Part shown: positions 35,359-44,407 of the stretch, piece by piece | Layout: each line of letters begins with the position of its first letter | Numbering within the stretch: the first letter of the stretch is position 1 | NCBI RefSeq assembly: GCF_005860795.2 | Contig: NZ_CP058350.1 | Coordinates: forward strand, 1,828,501 to 1,892,500 | Direction of reading: 5' to 3' | Length of the DNA: 64,000 bases | Source: Peteryoungia desertarenae | GTDB taxonomy: Bacteria > Pseudomonadota > Alphaproteobacteria > Rhizobiales > Rhizobiaceae | The notes under the pieces: generated by a model | Told to the model about the DNA's origin: nothing | Databases searched by the model: none | Seen by the model: only the letters and a program-made list of their open reading frames with translations | Program-made: the position numbers and the translations under genes

Positions 35359-35616
35359 ATGCGCATGCTTGTTTCCATCCTGTTCGCAACGGCGAGCCTC
35401 TTGTCTCCCCTCGCGGCTCTTGCCAGTGATGATGTGGAAGCCGTTATCACGGCGGTCAATCAGGATAGCATGACCCTTGAACTGGATGATGGGAAGACTT
35501 ACACCGTGCCGGCCGAGTTCAATTTCGAAGGGCTTCAGAGCGGTGCCCGTGTCCTGGTTTTCTACACGGAAGTCGACGGTAGCCGCGTGATCGAAGACAT
35601 GCAGGTCCTGGAATAG
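35359..35616 (+). CDS. DUF1344 domain-containing exported protein
   Basis: 85 residues from MRMLVSILFATASL, eight bases after AGAAGG. An earlier ATG at 35314 lacks a ribosome site. A signal peptide ends near ALASDD. The mature domain (VEAVITAVNQDSMTLELDDGKTY...VPAEFNFEGLQSGARVLVFY) is a small OB-like fold typical of DUF1344, a family common in rhizobia and of unknown function. Probably periplasmic. Confidence 0.82.
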   Translation: MRMLVSILFATASLLSPLAALASDDVEAVITAVNQDSMTLELDDGKTYTVPAEFNFEGLQSGARVLVFYTEVDGSRVIEDMQVLE

Positions 35617-35620
35617 GCGG

Positions 35621-36211
35621 TCAAAGCCAGCCGATTTCCCCGCGATCTCGGTCGATCTTGAGAATGCGATCCTGCGGGATGTTCATTTCGCAGGCTATGT
35701 CCTTGTCCACCAGCCCGACAAGGCGGAAGGCGCTGCGGATCACCCCACCATGGCCGACACATACCGTCGGCGCTTCAACGGAATTCAGCCAGGCTCCAAT
35801 GCGCCATGACAGGATTTCGTAGCTTTCCGCATCTTCGCCTGGCGGGATGAAATCCCATTTGTTCAGGGCGCGTTCGGCAACCCGCTCCGGCGTAAACTGT
35901 GCCAGTTCCGCAAGCGTTGAGCCTTCCCAATCGCCGAAGGAAACCTCTTTCAGTCGATCGTCCAGTCTATAGGTGAGGGGATCAAGCCCCATTGCTGTGC
36001 GAATGCGCTCCATGGTCTCACGCGTTCGCCGCAATGGTGAGGCCACATAATCGAATTCGCCGGCTTCGCTGCCGAGCAGATCCGCCAACATGATGCCGTT
36101 CCGGGTGGCCTGACCCCGACCGACGGAGTTGAGGTCAATGTCTTTTTGACCCTGCATCCGCCCTTCGGCATTCCAGTCGGTCTGGCCGTGACGGATCATG
36201 TAGATGAGCAC
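35621..36211 (-). CDS. Histidine phosphatase (phosphoglycerate mutase-like)
   Basis: 196 residues from a GTG. The N-terminal RHG motif (MIRHGQTDWNAEGRMQGQKD) holds the phospho-accepting His. The second catalytic His is in VCVGHGGVIRSAFRLV and the acid is in VSFGDWEGSTLAEL. It could be a broad phosphatase or a cobalamin or phosphoglycerate enzyme. It lies 18 bases after fabI on the same strand. Confidence 0.87.
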   Translation of the reverse strand: MLIYMIRHGQTDWNAEGRMQGQKDIDLNSVGRGQATRNGIMLADLLGSEAGEFDYVASPLRRTRETMERIRTAMGLDPLTYRLDDRLKEVSFGDWEGSTLAELAQFTPERVAERALNKWDFIPPGEDAESYEILSWRIGAWLNSVEAPTVCVGHGGVIRSAFRLVGLVDKDIACEMNIPQDRILKIDRDRGEIGWL

Positions 36212-36229
36212 GGCCAGAAAACCCCAGGC

Positions 36230-37048
36230 TCAATCCTTGACGACGGAAATGTCGGGAGCGTCCACGGCCTTCATGCCGACCGTGTGGTAACCGCAATCGA
36301 CGTGGTGCACTTCACCGGATACGCCAGTCGACAGATCCGACAGCAGATACATGCCGGACTTGCCAACTTCATCGGTGGTAACATTGCGCTTCAGCGGCGA
36401 GTTGTATTCGTTCCACTTCAGAATGTAGCGGAAGTCACCGATACCGGACGCCGCAAGCGTCTTGATCGGGCCAGCCGAGATGGCGTTGACGCGGATGCCG
36501 CGACCACCCATGTCGACGGCGAGATAGCGCACGGAGGCTTCGAGAGCAGCCTTGGCGACGCCCATGACGTTGTAATGCGGCATGACCTTTTCGGCGCCGT
36601 AATAGGTGAGGGTGAGGAGCGAGCCACCGTCATTCATGATCTTCTCGGCGCGCGCGGCAACGGCCGTAAAGGAGTAGACGGAGATATCCATCGTCTTTTG
36701 GAAGTTGCCGCGGGTCGTTTCGATGTAGCGACCGGTCAACTCGTCCTTGTCGGAAAAGGCTATTGCATGAACGACAAAGTCAATTTTGCCCCAATGGGCT
36801 TCGAGATTGTTGAAAACGGTGTCGATGCTGTCGAGATTGGTGACGTCGCAGTCGCCAGCCATGAAGGCATCGAGCTCCTGGGCGAGCGGCTCAACACGCT
36901 TCTTCAGCGCATCACCCTGCCAGGTCAGAGCAATTTCAGCGCCCTGTTCGCGACAAGCCTTCGCAATGCCCCAGGCAATGGAGCGATTGTTTGCGACGCC
37001 CATGATCACGCCGCGCTTGCCTGCCATAAGGCCGGAACCTTGAGCCAT
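36230..37048 (-). CDS. fabI: Enoyl-[acyl-carrier-protein] reductase (NADH), FabI type
   Basis: 272 residues from MAQGSGLMAGKRG, preceded by GAGGA. NADH-dependent last step of each fatty acid elongation cycle. FabI marks: GVANNRSIAWGIAKACREQGAEIALTWQG at the cofactor site and Y-x6-K (YNVMGVAK) for catalysis. Further conserved blocks are GRGIRVNAISAGPIKTLAASGI and TGEVHHVDCGYHTVGM-like ends. It continues into the histidine phosphatase gene. Many rhizobia have two FabI; this is one full-length copy. Confidence 0.96.
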   Translation of the reverse strand: MAQGSGLMAGKRGVIMGVANNRSIAWGIAKACREQGAEIALTWQGDALKKRVEPLAQELDAFMAGDCDVTNLDSIDTVFNNLEAHWGKIDFVVHAIAFSDKDELTGRYIETTRGNFQKTMDISVYSFTAVAARAEKIMNDGGSLLTLTYYGAEKVMPHYNVMGVAKAALEASVRYLAVDMGGRGIRVNAISAGPIKTLAASGIGDFRYILKWNEYNSPLKRNVTTDEVGKSGMYLLSDLSTGVSGEVHHVDCGYHTVGMKAVDAPDISVVKD

Positions 37049-37399
37049 GTGGTTATCCTCTGAGATCTTCAATGGTGACTGCCTATGGCATAGGCTGTTC
37101 CGCCGTTCAAGATTGAAGCGGATCATCTACTGTAACCACCGTAACAAAGGGTGTGTTTGAAGATAATTCTGCTCAAACTGCCGGGAACGCCGGTTTTCGT
37201 TAGCAATTTCTACTCAGATTTCCGAGGAGATAGGCTTCGCAGGCGGGCCGCGGTGGATGTGCAGTTATGCCAAATCTCGGTGACAGGGTCCCGTAGGTCC
37301 CGATCATCGAGATTTGGTATGAGCCCATCGAGCCGTGTAAACACTGTCGCGACGGACAAGCTTTCCGTCGAGACCCTATGGGCAATCATGGGATGGATA
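37049..37399. other. 351-base gap between fabI and the dnaJ-like gene
   Basis: No supported coding region. It contains the fabI upstream region (TTCAATCTTGAACGGCGG-like sequence near 37107) and a long hairpin at 37265-37322, plus a 7-bp hairpin at 37350-37370 with GACGGA/TCCGTC arms. See the separate hairpin entry. Confidence 0.6.
37265..37322. repeat. Long inverted repeat with 19-bp stem
   Basis: A 19-bp pairing, with three G-U pairs and no mismatch, between 37265-37283 and 37304-37322, including the exact CCAAATCTCG / CGAGATTTGG core. The loop of 20 bases holds two GGTCCC copies. It does not match a usual terminator, because no T tract follows. It could be a small RNA, an attenuator or an intergenic mosaic repeat. 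Confidence 0.6.
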
Positions 37400-38689
37400 T
37401 TACAGGTAAAGGCCTTCGCGCATGACCCGCATCAGGTCCGTGACCTTTTCGTCCGGCTTCTCCCAGAGCATGACCCGAAGTTCGACGACGAGAGCACCAC
37501 GTCCTCCTTCGCCGTTCGGCAGGCCCATGTCATCGATCCGGATGGTCTGGTCGGAATTCGCCCAGGTCGGGACCGTCAATGCGACCTTGCCCTCGGGCCC
37601 TTCCACCTCGGTTTCACAACCCAGAACCGCATTTTCCAGCGTGATTGGCAAGACGGTGCGAATGTCGTAACCGTCCACCACAAAACGCTCTGACCGCGAA
37701 ACGCGCACGGTCACGGCAACGTCGCCGCGGACCATGCCCTGGATCTTCAGCCCCTGGCCCTTGAGCCGAACCACATGCCCCTCGGTTGCTCCGCTCAAGG
37801 GGACGCGCAACTCGCGACCGTCGCTCAGGGTAATCGGGACCGTTTTCTGTTCCAGCAGGTCTGCAATGCTGACAGTCGCCTCGGCGAACACATCGGGTGC
37901 CTTCTCCGGCGGCGGCTCGACACCGCGCAAACGGCGGACAAAGAAGCTGAACAGCTCGATTGGCGCCAGAATGGAGGGGCCCGGACGCGGAACAAGCCCA
38001 TCACCAAGGGAATGGTCGTCGGTGCGCGCATCCTGTTCACGCTTCAGGCTTTCCGCCGCAGCCGCAGCTTCCGGCGTATCGCCAAAGATCCGGTTGACGA
38101 CATCCTCCGTGCTTCCGCTGGCAGACGAAGGGCCGCCGCCTTTGGCCTGTGAACTGGTTGAACCATTTGCGCCGCCCTGCGAAGCGTCCGCCTTGCCCTT
38201 GCTATCCGTCTGGGCACTGTCTTGTGCCGATGAGGATTTCTTTTCCTGGGTCGCAGAGGCAGCTGCCTTGGCCTTGTCAGCCGTTGCTTTATCGGCTGCA
38301 GCCTTGGCAGCCGATGCCGCTGCGGCGGCCTGTTCGGCCTTCAGTCTTTCGGCTTCGGCCTTGGCAAGCTCTGCCATGATGCGCTCGGCATTGGCCTTGG
38401 CGATCTTCGCCTTTTCGGCAGCTTCCCGTGCGGCCTGCCGCTGCTGCATAATTGTCTGTTCGCGCTCCAGCGCCTCGACCTTGGCGCGCTGGCTGTCGTA
38501 GCGGCTGCGCTTCTGGGGATCCTTCAGGGTTTCATAGGCTCGGCCAATTTCAGCAAATCGATTATGCGCCTCCGGATCATCCCGGTTCTGATCAGGATGC
38601 ACCGTCTTGGCCTTTGTGCGCCATGCCGCCTTGATCTCGTCGGCACCTGCATCGCGCTTAACGCCGAGTATTGAATAAAAATCTCGCAT
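37400..38689 (-). CDS. DnaJ C-terminal domain co-chaperone (CbpA-like)
   Basis: 429 residues from MRDFYSILGVKRDAG. J-domain (about 1-65) with the HPD motif in TVHPDQNRDD, then a helical Ala/Lys/Glu-rich region (about 80-150) with many AAAKA-type repeats, then a C-terminal DnaJ-like substrate domain (DVFAEATVSIADLLE...RDVAVTVRVSRSERFVVDG). There is no G/F-rich region and no zinc finger. Likely partners a DnaK-type Hsp70. Monocistronic, facing away from the lipoprotein and pdxH genes. Confidence 0.87.
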   Translation of the reverse strand: MRDFYSILGVKRDAGADEIKAAWRTKAKTVHPDQNRDDPEAHNRFAEIGRAYETLKDPQKRSRYDSQRAKVEALEREQTIMQQRQAAREAAEKAKIAKANAERIMAELAKAEAERLKAEQAAAAASAAKAAADKATADKAKAAASATQEKKSSSAQDSAQTDSKGKADASQGGANGSTSSQAKGGGPSSASGSTEDVVNRIFGDTPEAAAAAESLKREQDARTDDHSLGDGLVPRPGPSILAPIELFSFFVRRLRGVEPPPEKAPDVFAEATVSIADLLEQKTVPITLSDGRELRVPLSGATEGHVVRLKGQGLKIQGMVRGDVAVTVRVSRSERFVVDGYDIRTVLPITLENAVLGCETEVEGPEGKVALTVPTWANSDQTIRIDDMGLPNGEGGRGALVVELRVMLWEKPDEKVTDLMRVMREGLYL

Positions 38690-38915
38690 CAACGCCACCA
38701 ACAACAGACAGGCATGCGAGCACATTCATGGCTCGGGGCCTGGAACAACTAATGGGCCGAGACGACCGAAGTCATGGTGTACCGGCGGAGTAACCCCAGG
38801 AGAGCCTACACAGAAGTTGCTAATTGATAGTTACAGATGCAAGCGGACGAGCTCTCAGACCTGTTTCGGTCTGATGACTGAAACATCTAAAAAGCAATAT
38901 CTAAAATGGCATAGG

Positions 38916-39326
38916 TCAAGACTGACGGTCGAAGCTCATCAATTGCCAATTGCCGGAGCCAGCGGTGCAGGTTTTCCCCGAGAAATAGGCGATGCCTTCA
39001 TAAGAATGACGGGTGGTGGAGAAATTGCGGCAGATCATGTTGCCGTTCTTCTGCTCTTCGATTGCGGTGACGACGCCCGCACTGCCTGTCGACGCATTCG
39101 CCCAGGGAAGCGGGTTGCCGCCAGTCTTCGTAAGGTCTGCGGAGGAAACGGCATTTTGAACCGTCATTTCGTCCGAGCCGCCCTGCAAGCTGTTTGACCG
39201 CGCGACCGTGCTCGTCGAAATCGAGCTGTCGACCGTCTCGTTGCCGAACAGATCCATACTGCTGCCAAAGCAGCCGCTGAGCGGAAGTGTCGCGGCTAAG
39301 ACGAGAATGTACCTGCTTTTACGCAA
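38916..39326 (-). CDS. RT0821/Lpp0805-like family surface lipoprotein
   Basis: 136 residues if started at the TTG at 39326 (AAGGG upstream, giving MRKSRYILVLAATLPLSGC with a lipobox). A GTG at 39371 gives 151 residues but a less typical signal. The Cys in LSGC is the probable lipidation site. The C-terminal part with NMICRNFSTTRHSYEGIAYFSGKTC matches the small outer-membrane protein family with no assigned function. Divergent from pdxH. Confidence 0.72.
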   Translation of the reverse strand: MRKSRYILVLAATLPLSGCFGSSMDLFGNETVDSSISTSTVARSNSLQGGSDEMTVQNAVSSADLTKTGGNPLPWANASTGSAGVVTAIEEQKNGNMICRNFSTTRHSYEGIAYFSGKTCTAGSGNWQLMSFDRQS

Positions 39327-39436
39327 CGCCTTACCCTTTGTACGCTTGAGCGACTTTGCTATGTCTTTCACGGGACTTACCGTATGGCGCAGCCGCCGGG
39401 TCCTTCAACATGACGTTCAGGAGCATTTGATACAAT

Positions 39437-40069
39437 ATGTCAGAAACGGAGTTAACAACTGGTGACTTCACGGAATCGGCAGAGCCATTTGCTCTTTTCG
39501 CCCAATGGCTGGAGGACGCCAAGGCATCGGAGATCAATGATCCCAATGCTGTAGCGCTGGCGACAGTCGATGCGGATGGCATGCCAAATGTGCGAATGGT
39601 CCTGCTCAAGGGCCTCGATACCCGGGGTTTTGTCTTCTACACGAATTTTGAAAGCCAGAAGGGACAGGAAATTCTCGGCCAGAAAAAGGCGGCGATGTGT
39701 TTTCACTGGAAATCCTTGCGCCGCCAGGTCCGGCTGCGGGGGAATGTCGAGGTGGTCTCGGATGCGGAAGCCGACGAGTACTTCAATTCCCGCCCACTCG
39801 GCAGCCGAATCGGTGCCTGGGCCTCGCGTCAGTCGCGCCCGCTCGAGGGCCGCTTTGCGCTGGAAAAGGCGGTCGCCGAATATACCGCCAAGTTTGCGCT
39901 TGGCACCGTACCGCGCCCGCCGCACTGGTCCGGCTTCCGCATTGTTCCGCGCTCGATCGAGTTCTGGCACGACCGCAAGTTCCGCCTGCATGACCGGATC
40001 GAGTTTCGCCGCAGCGAGACTGCGACCGATCTCGCAACGGGCTGGGAAAAGGTGCGGATGTATCCCTGA
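39437..40069 (+). CDS. pdxH: Pyridoxamine 5'-phosphate oxidase
   Basis: 210 residues. FMN enzyme that oxidises pyridoxine/pyridoxamine 5'-phosphate to pyridoxal 5'-phosphate. Conserved: [70 protein letters not shown] and the C-terminal LHDRIEFRR. It ends convergently with a polysaccharide deacetylase gene. Confidence 0.97.
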   Translation: MSETELTTGDFTESAEPFALFAQWLEDAKASEINDPNAVALATVDADGMPNVRMVLLKGLDTRGFVFYTNFESQKGQEILGQKKAAMCFHWKSLRRQVRLRGNVEVVSDAEADEYFNSRPLGSRIGAWASRQSRPLEGRFALEKAVAEYTAKFALGTVPRPPHWSGFRIVPRSIEFWHDRKFRLHDRIEFRRSETATDLATGWEKVRMYP

Positions 40070-40082
40070 TCGGCGGATTATA

Positions 40083-40122
40083 CGTTTCGTCGCTGCTTTT
40101 GGTCGCAATCAGCGGCGAAACG
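40083..40122. terminator. Convergent hairpin between pdxH and the deacetylase gene
   Basis: A 13-bp stem with one G-U pair, CGTTTCGTCGCTG (40083-40095) and CAGCGGCGAAACG (40110-40122), with a 14-base loop that includes CTTTTGG. It overlaps the stop codon of the minus-strand gene. Confidence 0.6.
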
Positions 40123-41152
40123 GAATGCCGGAGGCAAGCGCCGACACATGGGCTGGTTTCTGATAGAAGCCATTCAGAGAGACCCTCGGCAGCGTCTGCG
40201 CATGTTCAAGGCTGCGCTCGCTCAGCGTGCCGGGTCTTGTCGTCACGGCAAGGCGAAAACCGGCCCATTCGGAAAGGGCCGCCACTTTCGGGCTCACACT
40301 CCGCCTGTCCCCATAGGGATAGGCCAATGTCGTCGGCCTTGTCCCGCTGATTGCTTCCACATAGGCCGCGCTTTCGGTCAGTTCGGCCAAAACGGCTTGA
40401 TCGTCAAGCAGTGCCAGCCCGCGATGCGACACTGTATGCGCCCCGAGCGTCAGCAACGGATGCTTTGCAATGGCCTTCAGTTCATCGGCATTCATCACCT
40501 GATCGGCAACGAGCGCAAGCGGATTGATCCCTTGTCTGTCGGCGGCTCTGTTGAGATCAGCAATGGCGAGCGCCTCGTCTTGGGCGAAGATGGCCTGTGA
40601 AATGCGATCGAAGGCCCGGTTTTTCTGATCGGTTGAAAGGGTCTCGCAAACAAGCTCCGTGCCACCGATGGTCATTTGCAGGCGATCACTCCGGGCAATC
40701 AATGCCGCAGCGGTTTCCCACCACATGCTGTGGCTGCGCTCGCTCAGCCCCTTGGCGATGAAGATCGTCGCCGGCACTTGATGCCGCTCGAAGACGGGCA
40801 GGGCATGTTCGACATTGTTGCGAAAGCCGTCATCCAGCGTCAGCACCGCGAAAGGCTCATTCCGCCGACCTTCGGCAATCAGTTCGGCCACATCCTCAAG
40901 ACGGGCAAAACGGTAGCCATCCGCCTTGAGGCGCAGGATCGCCCGGGCCAGAAAATCGGGCGTGATCTCAAGATGCCGGTTTGGCTCAAAGCTTTTCGGC
41001 TGATAGGGGCGCACATGGTGAAGTGTGAAGATGACGCCGAGTCCCCGCGCGCCAGCCATCAGCCCAAGCTTCTGGGTAAAATTCGCGACGATCAGACCGC
41101 CGGTGATCGCCATGCGCCTGATATTGCCCATGCTCGTCTGATGTCTCCCCAT
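40109..41152 (-). CDS. Polysaccharide deacetylase family protein
   Basis: 347 residues; the starts at 41131 and 41113 are also possible and remove a short N-terminal extension. NodB-like fold: TLDDGFRNNVEHALP with the conserved Asp-Asp, TIFIAKGLSER, LTLGAHTVSHRGLALL with two His zinc ligands, and AYPYGDRRSVSPKVA. It probably deacetylates an N-acetylglucosamine polymer in the envelope. The N-terminal hydrophobic stretch is weak, so the location is uncertain. Confidence 0.85.
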   Translation of the reverse strand: MGRHQTSMGNIRRMAITGGLIVANFTQKLGLMAGARGLGVIFTLHHVRPYQPKSFEPNRHLEITPDFLARAILRLKADGYRFARLEDVAELIAEGRRNEPFAVLTLDDGFRNNVEHALPVFERHQVPATIFIAKGLSERSHSMWWETAAALIARSDRLQMTIGGTELVCETLSTDQKNRAFDRISQAIFAQDEALAIADLNRAADRQGINPLALVADQVMNADELKAIAKHPLLTLGAHTVSHRGLALLDDQAVLAELTESAAYVEAISGTRPTTLAYPYGDRRSVSPKVAALSEWAGFRLAVTTRPGTLSERSLEHAQTLPRVSLNGFYQKPAHVSALASGIPFRR

Positions 41153-41272
41153 TCGGATTGCTCGATTTACTCGCCTATCGCGGGCAAATCTAGGGCGCGA
41201 CGATTAATGCTTGTTGAATGGGCATCGTCTGCAATCGTCTTAAAGCTACAAACACGATTGCCATAGTGACGC

Positions 41273-42052
41273 TTATCGCAGCCAGGGATCAAGGAGCGGC
41301 ATGCCAAGCAGCGCAGAAATTCCGATCAGGCTGTAGCAGATACGGCGAAAGACACCTTCGCTTGCCTTGCCGAAGGTATGTGATCCGATCCAGAGCCCGG
41401 CGCCAAACAGTGGTGCCGCGATCAGGCCGAGGAGGATGGCACTGCCGGTAAACAGTCCGGCGAGACTATAGGTAATCCCGGTCAGCACCGTTCCAAGCGC
41501 GAAATAGAAGACGATATTGGCCCGCACCAGTCCCGCCGGCAATGTCCCGCCGAGCCAGTAGGCAATGACTGGCGGCCCGCCCACCTGGGCCGCGCCGGCC
41601 AGCACGCCGGATACGGCCCCGACGCTGACCGTTGCGGCCTTGGTCGGGGCACCGTGATAGCGCCAGCCGGACATGAGCAGGAGCAACAATGCGGTAACCA
41701 GCACGATGATACCCCAGCGCAGCGCAAGCGGATCGGCATAGGCGAGAATGAATGTGCCGGTCGGCACACCCATGATCGCCCCGATCAGCATGGTCCCGAT
41801 TTCTGCCTTGTTCGACTGGCGAAAGGCACCAGGGATCATCGGCCAGGAGGTGAAGAGATCCGCAACGAACAGCATGGCGACAGCCATTTTCGGCCCGATG
41901 ATGGCACTCGCCAGTGGCATGAAGATGAGTGCTGCCCCAAAACCGGAAAAGCCTCGCGCCAACCCTGCGACGAATATGCAGACGAGCAGGATGACGAGAT
42001 CCACGCCGGTGGCGGCAAGCGGCGGAAGGGACAGCAGACTGTCGGAATTCAT
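41273..42052 (-). CDS. TauE/SafE family sulfite/organosulfonate exporter-like protein
   Basis: 259 residues, seven to eight helices. TauE/SafE marks: GFSGFGAALIFMPLASAIIGPKMA near the N-terminus and the repeat GVLAGAAQVGGPPVIAYWL in the second half. The substrate, possibly sulfite or sulfoacetate, is unknown. It lies about 100 bases from the MFS gene on the same strand and stands alone. Confidence 0.87.
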   Translation of the reverse strand: MNSDSLLSLPPLAATGVDLVILLVCIFVAGLARGFSGFGAALIFMPLASAIIGPKMAVAMLFVADLFTSWPMIPGAFRQSNKAEIGTMLIGAIMGVPTGTFILAYADPLALRWGIIVLVTALLLLLMSGWRYHGAPTKAATVSVGAVSGVLAGAAQVGGPPVIAYWLGGTLPAGLVRANIVFYFALGTVLTGITYSLAGLFTGSAILLGLIAAPLFGAGLWIGSHTFGKASEGVFRRICYSLIGISALLGMPLLDPWLR

Positions 42053-42151
42053 GAAGGGTGATCCAGCTGGGTAGGATCTTGCTTCTACGCAGGTTTCGGA
42101 AAAGTGTCATGCGGTTTTCTGACCAGATGCATGCCCTGCGGGCATTGAAAT

Positions 42152-43621
42152 TCACCTCCATGGTTCGGGCGCCCGCTTCACCGCGAGATAGGCACAGAGG
42201 CTGGCGGGAATGGCCCAGACAAGCGGTACGATGAATGTCAGCGTCAGGATATCATGCAGGTGATCTGCGTCTGCCTTCGCATCGAAGCCGGCAGTGTTGG
42301 CTATGAGCCCCGCAATCGCCGCGCCAATGGCAAAACCCGCCGATTGCAGGGTCGGCAGCAGCGCCGATGTCTTGTCACGTTCGGCATCCGGCGTGACATC
42401 CATCAGCATCTGGCTCAGATAGCCCCAGCTGACGCCAAAGGCGGCGCCAATGGTGATCTGCCCCAGAACAATCAGGCCGATCTCGCGCATGAAAATGCCG
42501 CTCGCCAGCGTCAGGATGCCGAGAAGCTGCAGCAGCGGGCCGAACTGTATTGCCAGCCTGCGCTGGTTCCGATGCTTGAGATTGGCAATCGTGACGGCAG
42601 CAACACTCCAGGACATGGCCATGACCGCACCGAGGCCGCCGGCGAGTGTCGGCCCATAGCCTAAGAGATGCTGCAGGCTGAAGACCAGATAGACGCTGCT
42701 TGTGGCCTGGGCGACCGGCATCAGCAGCACGACCCAGAGACCGAGGCCAACGGTAGAGCTGAAACCAAATGCTCCGGTCGGGAGCAGGCGTGTCATTGAA
42801 AACCGGTCGAGCCGGATACTGCCTGCCATCAGAAGAATGGCGAGAAGCACCGCAGCGAAGGTGAGGGCAGGGCGCTCGAACAGTCCCGCCATCAAAAGGC
42901 TGAGCATGCCGAGGGACAAGAGGAGCAGCCGAAGCAGCGGTAGACCTTTGGAGTTCGTCACGGCCCTTTGCGTCGGCGCAATCCTGAGCGTCAGCAGGAG
43001 AAAGAGAAGGATGATGGGGGCGTTCACCAGGAATGCCGCTCGCCAGGAAACCGTCTCGGTGATGAAGCCGGCGCCCAAGGGCCCGCCGAACGAGGCGATG
43101 GCCCAGACGGCGGCTTCCGCACCGAAGACTTTCGGCACCAGGCGGGACGGGTAAAGTTCCGGGATAAGCGCATAGCAGAGGGCTGCCACGACACCTTCTC
43201 CAAGACCTTGCGCAACGCGTCCGGCCAGCACCTGATCCATGCTCTCGGCGAAAGCGGCGATCATCGTGCCGATGAGGAAAAGCAGTCCGGCGGCGAGCAG
43301 CGCATCACGCGCGCCAAAACGCGCCTTCAGCAAGGCCGCACTCATGCCGCCAAGAATGGAGCCAAGCAGATAGAGCGTGATCGACCAGGACAAGAGTTCG
43401 CCGCCGCCGATCTCCATGACGGCGGTTGGAAGGACCGTCGTCACGAGAAAGCTGTTGAAGGCAAAGAGCGCAACGCCGATGCACAGCATCACCGTAGTCG
43501 CCAGATAGTGCGGGGTCAGCAATTCGGCCCAGCGACTGTCCTCGGACGGGGATGGACTGGTCGTCTCAGGGCCTGTCGCCAAAGGCTGAGGATCGACCAG
43601 GCTTTCTGTTGGTATTGTCAT
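42152..43621 (-). CDS. MFS multidrug exporter, SoxR-controlled
   Basis: 489 residues from MTIPTESLVDPQ, eight bases after AGGAA; an ATG three codons earlier is too close to it. About 14 helices. DHA2-like features: GARDALLAAGLLFLIGTMIAA and LAGRVAQGLGEGVVAALCYALIPELYP. It is divergent from soxR, with a consensus SoxR box lying between its -35 TTTACC and -10 TAGCAT at 19-base spacing (see that entry). Export of redox-active toxic compounds under SoxR control is the natural inference. Confidence 0.9.
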   Translation of the reverse strand: MTIPTESLVDPQPLATGPETTSPSPSEDSRWAELLTPHYLATTVMLCIGVALFAFNSFLVTTVLPTAVMEIGGGELLSWSITLYLLGSILGGMSAALLKARFGARDALLAAGLLFLIGTMIAAFAESMDQVLAGRVAQGLGEGVVAALCYALIPELYPSRLVPKVFGAEAAVWAIASFGGPLGAGFITETVSWRAAFLVNAPIILLFLLLTLRIAPTQRAVTNSKGLPLLRLLLLSLGMLSLLMAGLFERPALTFAAVLLAILLMAGSIRLDRFSMTRLLPTGAFGFSSTVGLGLWVVLLMPVAQATSSVYLVFSLQHLLGYGPTLAGGLGAVMAMSWSVAAVTIANLKHRNQRRLAIQFGPLLQLLGILTLASGIFMREIGLIVLGQITIGAAFGVSWGYLSQMLMDVTPDAERDKTSALLPTLQSAGFAIGAAIAGLIANTAGFDAKADADHLHDILTLTFIVPLVWAIPASLCAYLAVKRAPEPWR

Positions 43622-43663
43622 CCGGTCCATTCCTGCTTGCCTGATTTCATCATGATCGTGGTG

Positions 43664-43694
43664 ATGCTACAACCTCAACCAATGTTGAGGTAAA
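43664..43694 (-). promoter_or_regulatory. SoxR box and promoter of the MFS gene
   Basis: The dyad CCTCAACCAATGTTGAGG (43673-43690) is a SoxR operator. Read on the minus strand, TTTACC (43689-43694) and TAGCAT (43664-43669) flank it with a 19-base spacer, the unusual over-long spacing that MerR-family activators correct. E. coli soxS has the same TTTACC-N19-TATACT layout. The site also precedes the soxR start by eight bases. Confidence 0.88.
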
Positions 43695-43698
43695 GCCC

Positions 43699-44151
43699 AT
43701 GTCCAGAAAAAATCCGGGCCTGACGGTTGGCGATGTCGCAAGGCGCAGCGGCCTGGCCGTTTCAGCCATCCATTTCTATGAGCGCAAGGGGCTGATTGCA
43801 GCCGACCGCACAAGTGGCAACCAGCGCCGCTATGACCGGGACGTTCTGCGCCGTCTTGCACTCATTCGCGCCGCCCAGGAGATTGGATTGCCGCTTTCTG
43901 AAGTGGCGGCAGCGTTGAAAAGCCTGCCCGATTCAAGAACGCCGACGGCGGAAGACTGGCGTCGTATCGCAACCGGCTGGGCCTCCTTGCTCGACCGGCG
44001 CATGATTCTCCTGCAGCGTCTGCGGAGCAATCTTGATGGCTGCATCGGCTGTGGTTGCCTCTCGCTCAGCCATTGCGAGCTGATGAACCCGTCAGACCGC
44101 CTCTCCGATGAGGGAGCCGGTGCGGTCCTGTTTGAGAGAATCCCAGAATAG
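43699..44151 (+). CDS. soxR: Redox-sensitive transcriptional activator SoxR
   Basis: 150 residues. N-terminal MerR helix-turn-helix (LTVGDVARRSGLAVSAIHFYERKGLI), a dimerisation coiled coil, and the [2Fe-2S] cysteine motif CIGCGCLSLSHC (C-x2-C-x-C-x5-C). All four cysteines are present, so it should sense redox-active drugs or superoxide. It begins eight bases after its own operator and activates the divergent MFS gene by inference. No soxS is visible, as expected outside enterics. Confidence 0.97.
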   Translation: MSRKNPGLTVGDVARRSGLAVSAIHFYERKGLIAADRTSGNQRRYDRDVLRRLALIRAAQEIGLPLSEVAAALKSLPDSRTPTAEDWRRIATGWASLLDRRMILLQRLRSNLDGCIGCGCLSLSHCELMNPSDRLSDEGAGAVLFERIPE

Positions 44152-44407
44152 ATAAATGAAATCAGCGGGATAGTCTTTAATCTCTGCCGACTACCAGTTC
44201 TTGTAGGCCGGATCTTGCGGCAGGCGTTAACGGCCCGGTAACCATAGTGACGCAACCCCTAAAGCCAGCGGAATTTTCGGATTTTGTGTTCGTTTGGCTG
44301 ATTGTCGCCCCATTCTTGCCCTAGCAGCTTCCACCAGTTTGGTGAGGCAGCAAGCAGGCCTTGCTGGGAAACCAACAGAGATATCCGTGTAAGTGTGTGG
44401 AGGGTTC

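Noticed and set aside
44152..44260. CTGCCG...CGGCAG structure after soxR as an sRNA or terminator
   Set aside because: Only a six-pair outer stem with a large, weakly paired interior and no T tract. Not distinguishable from chance.
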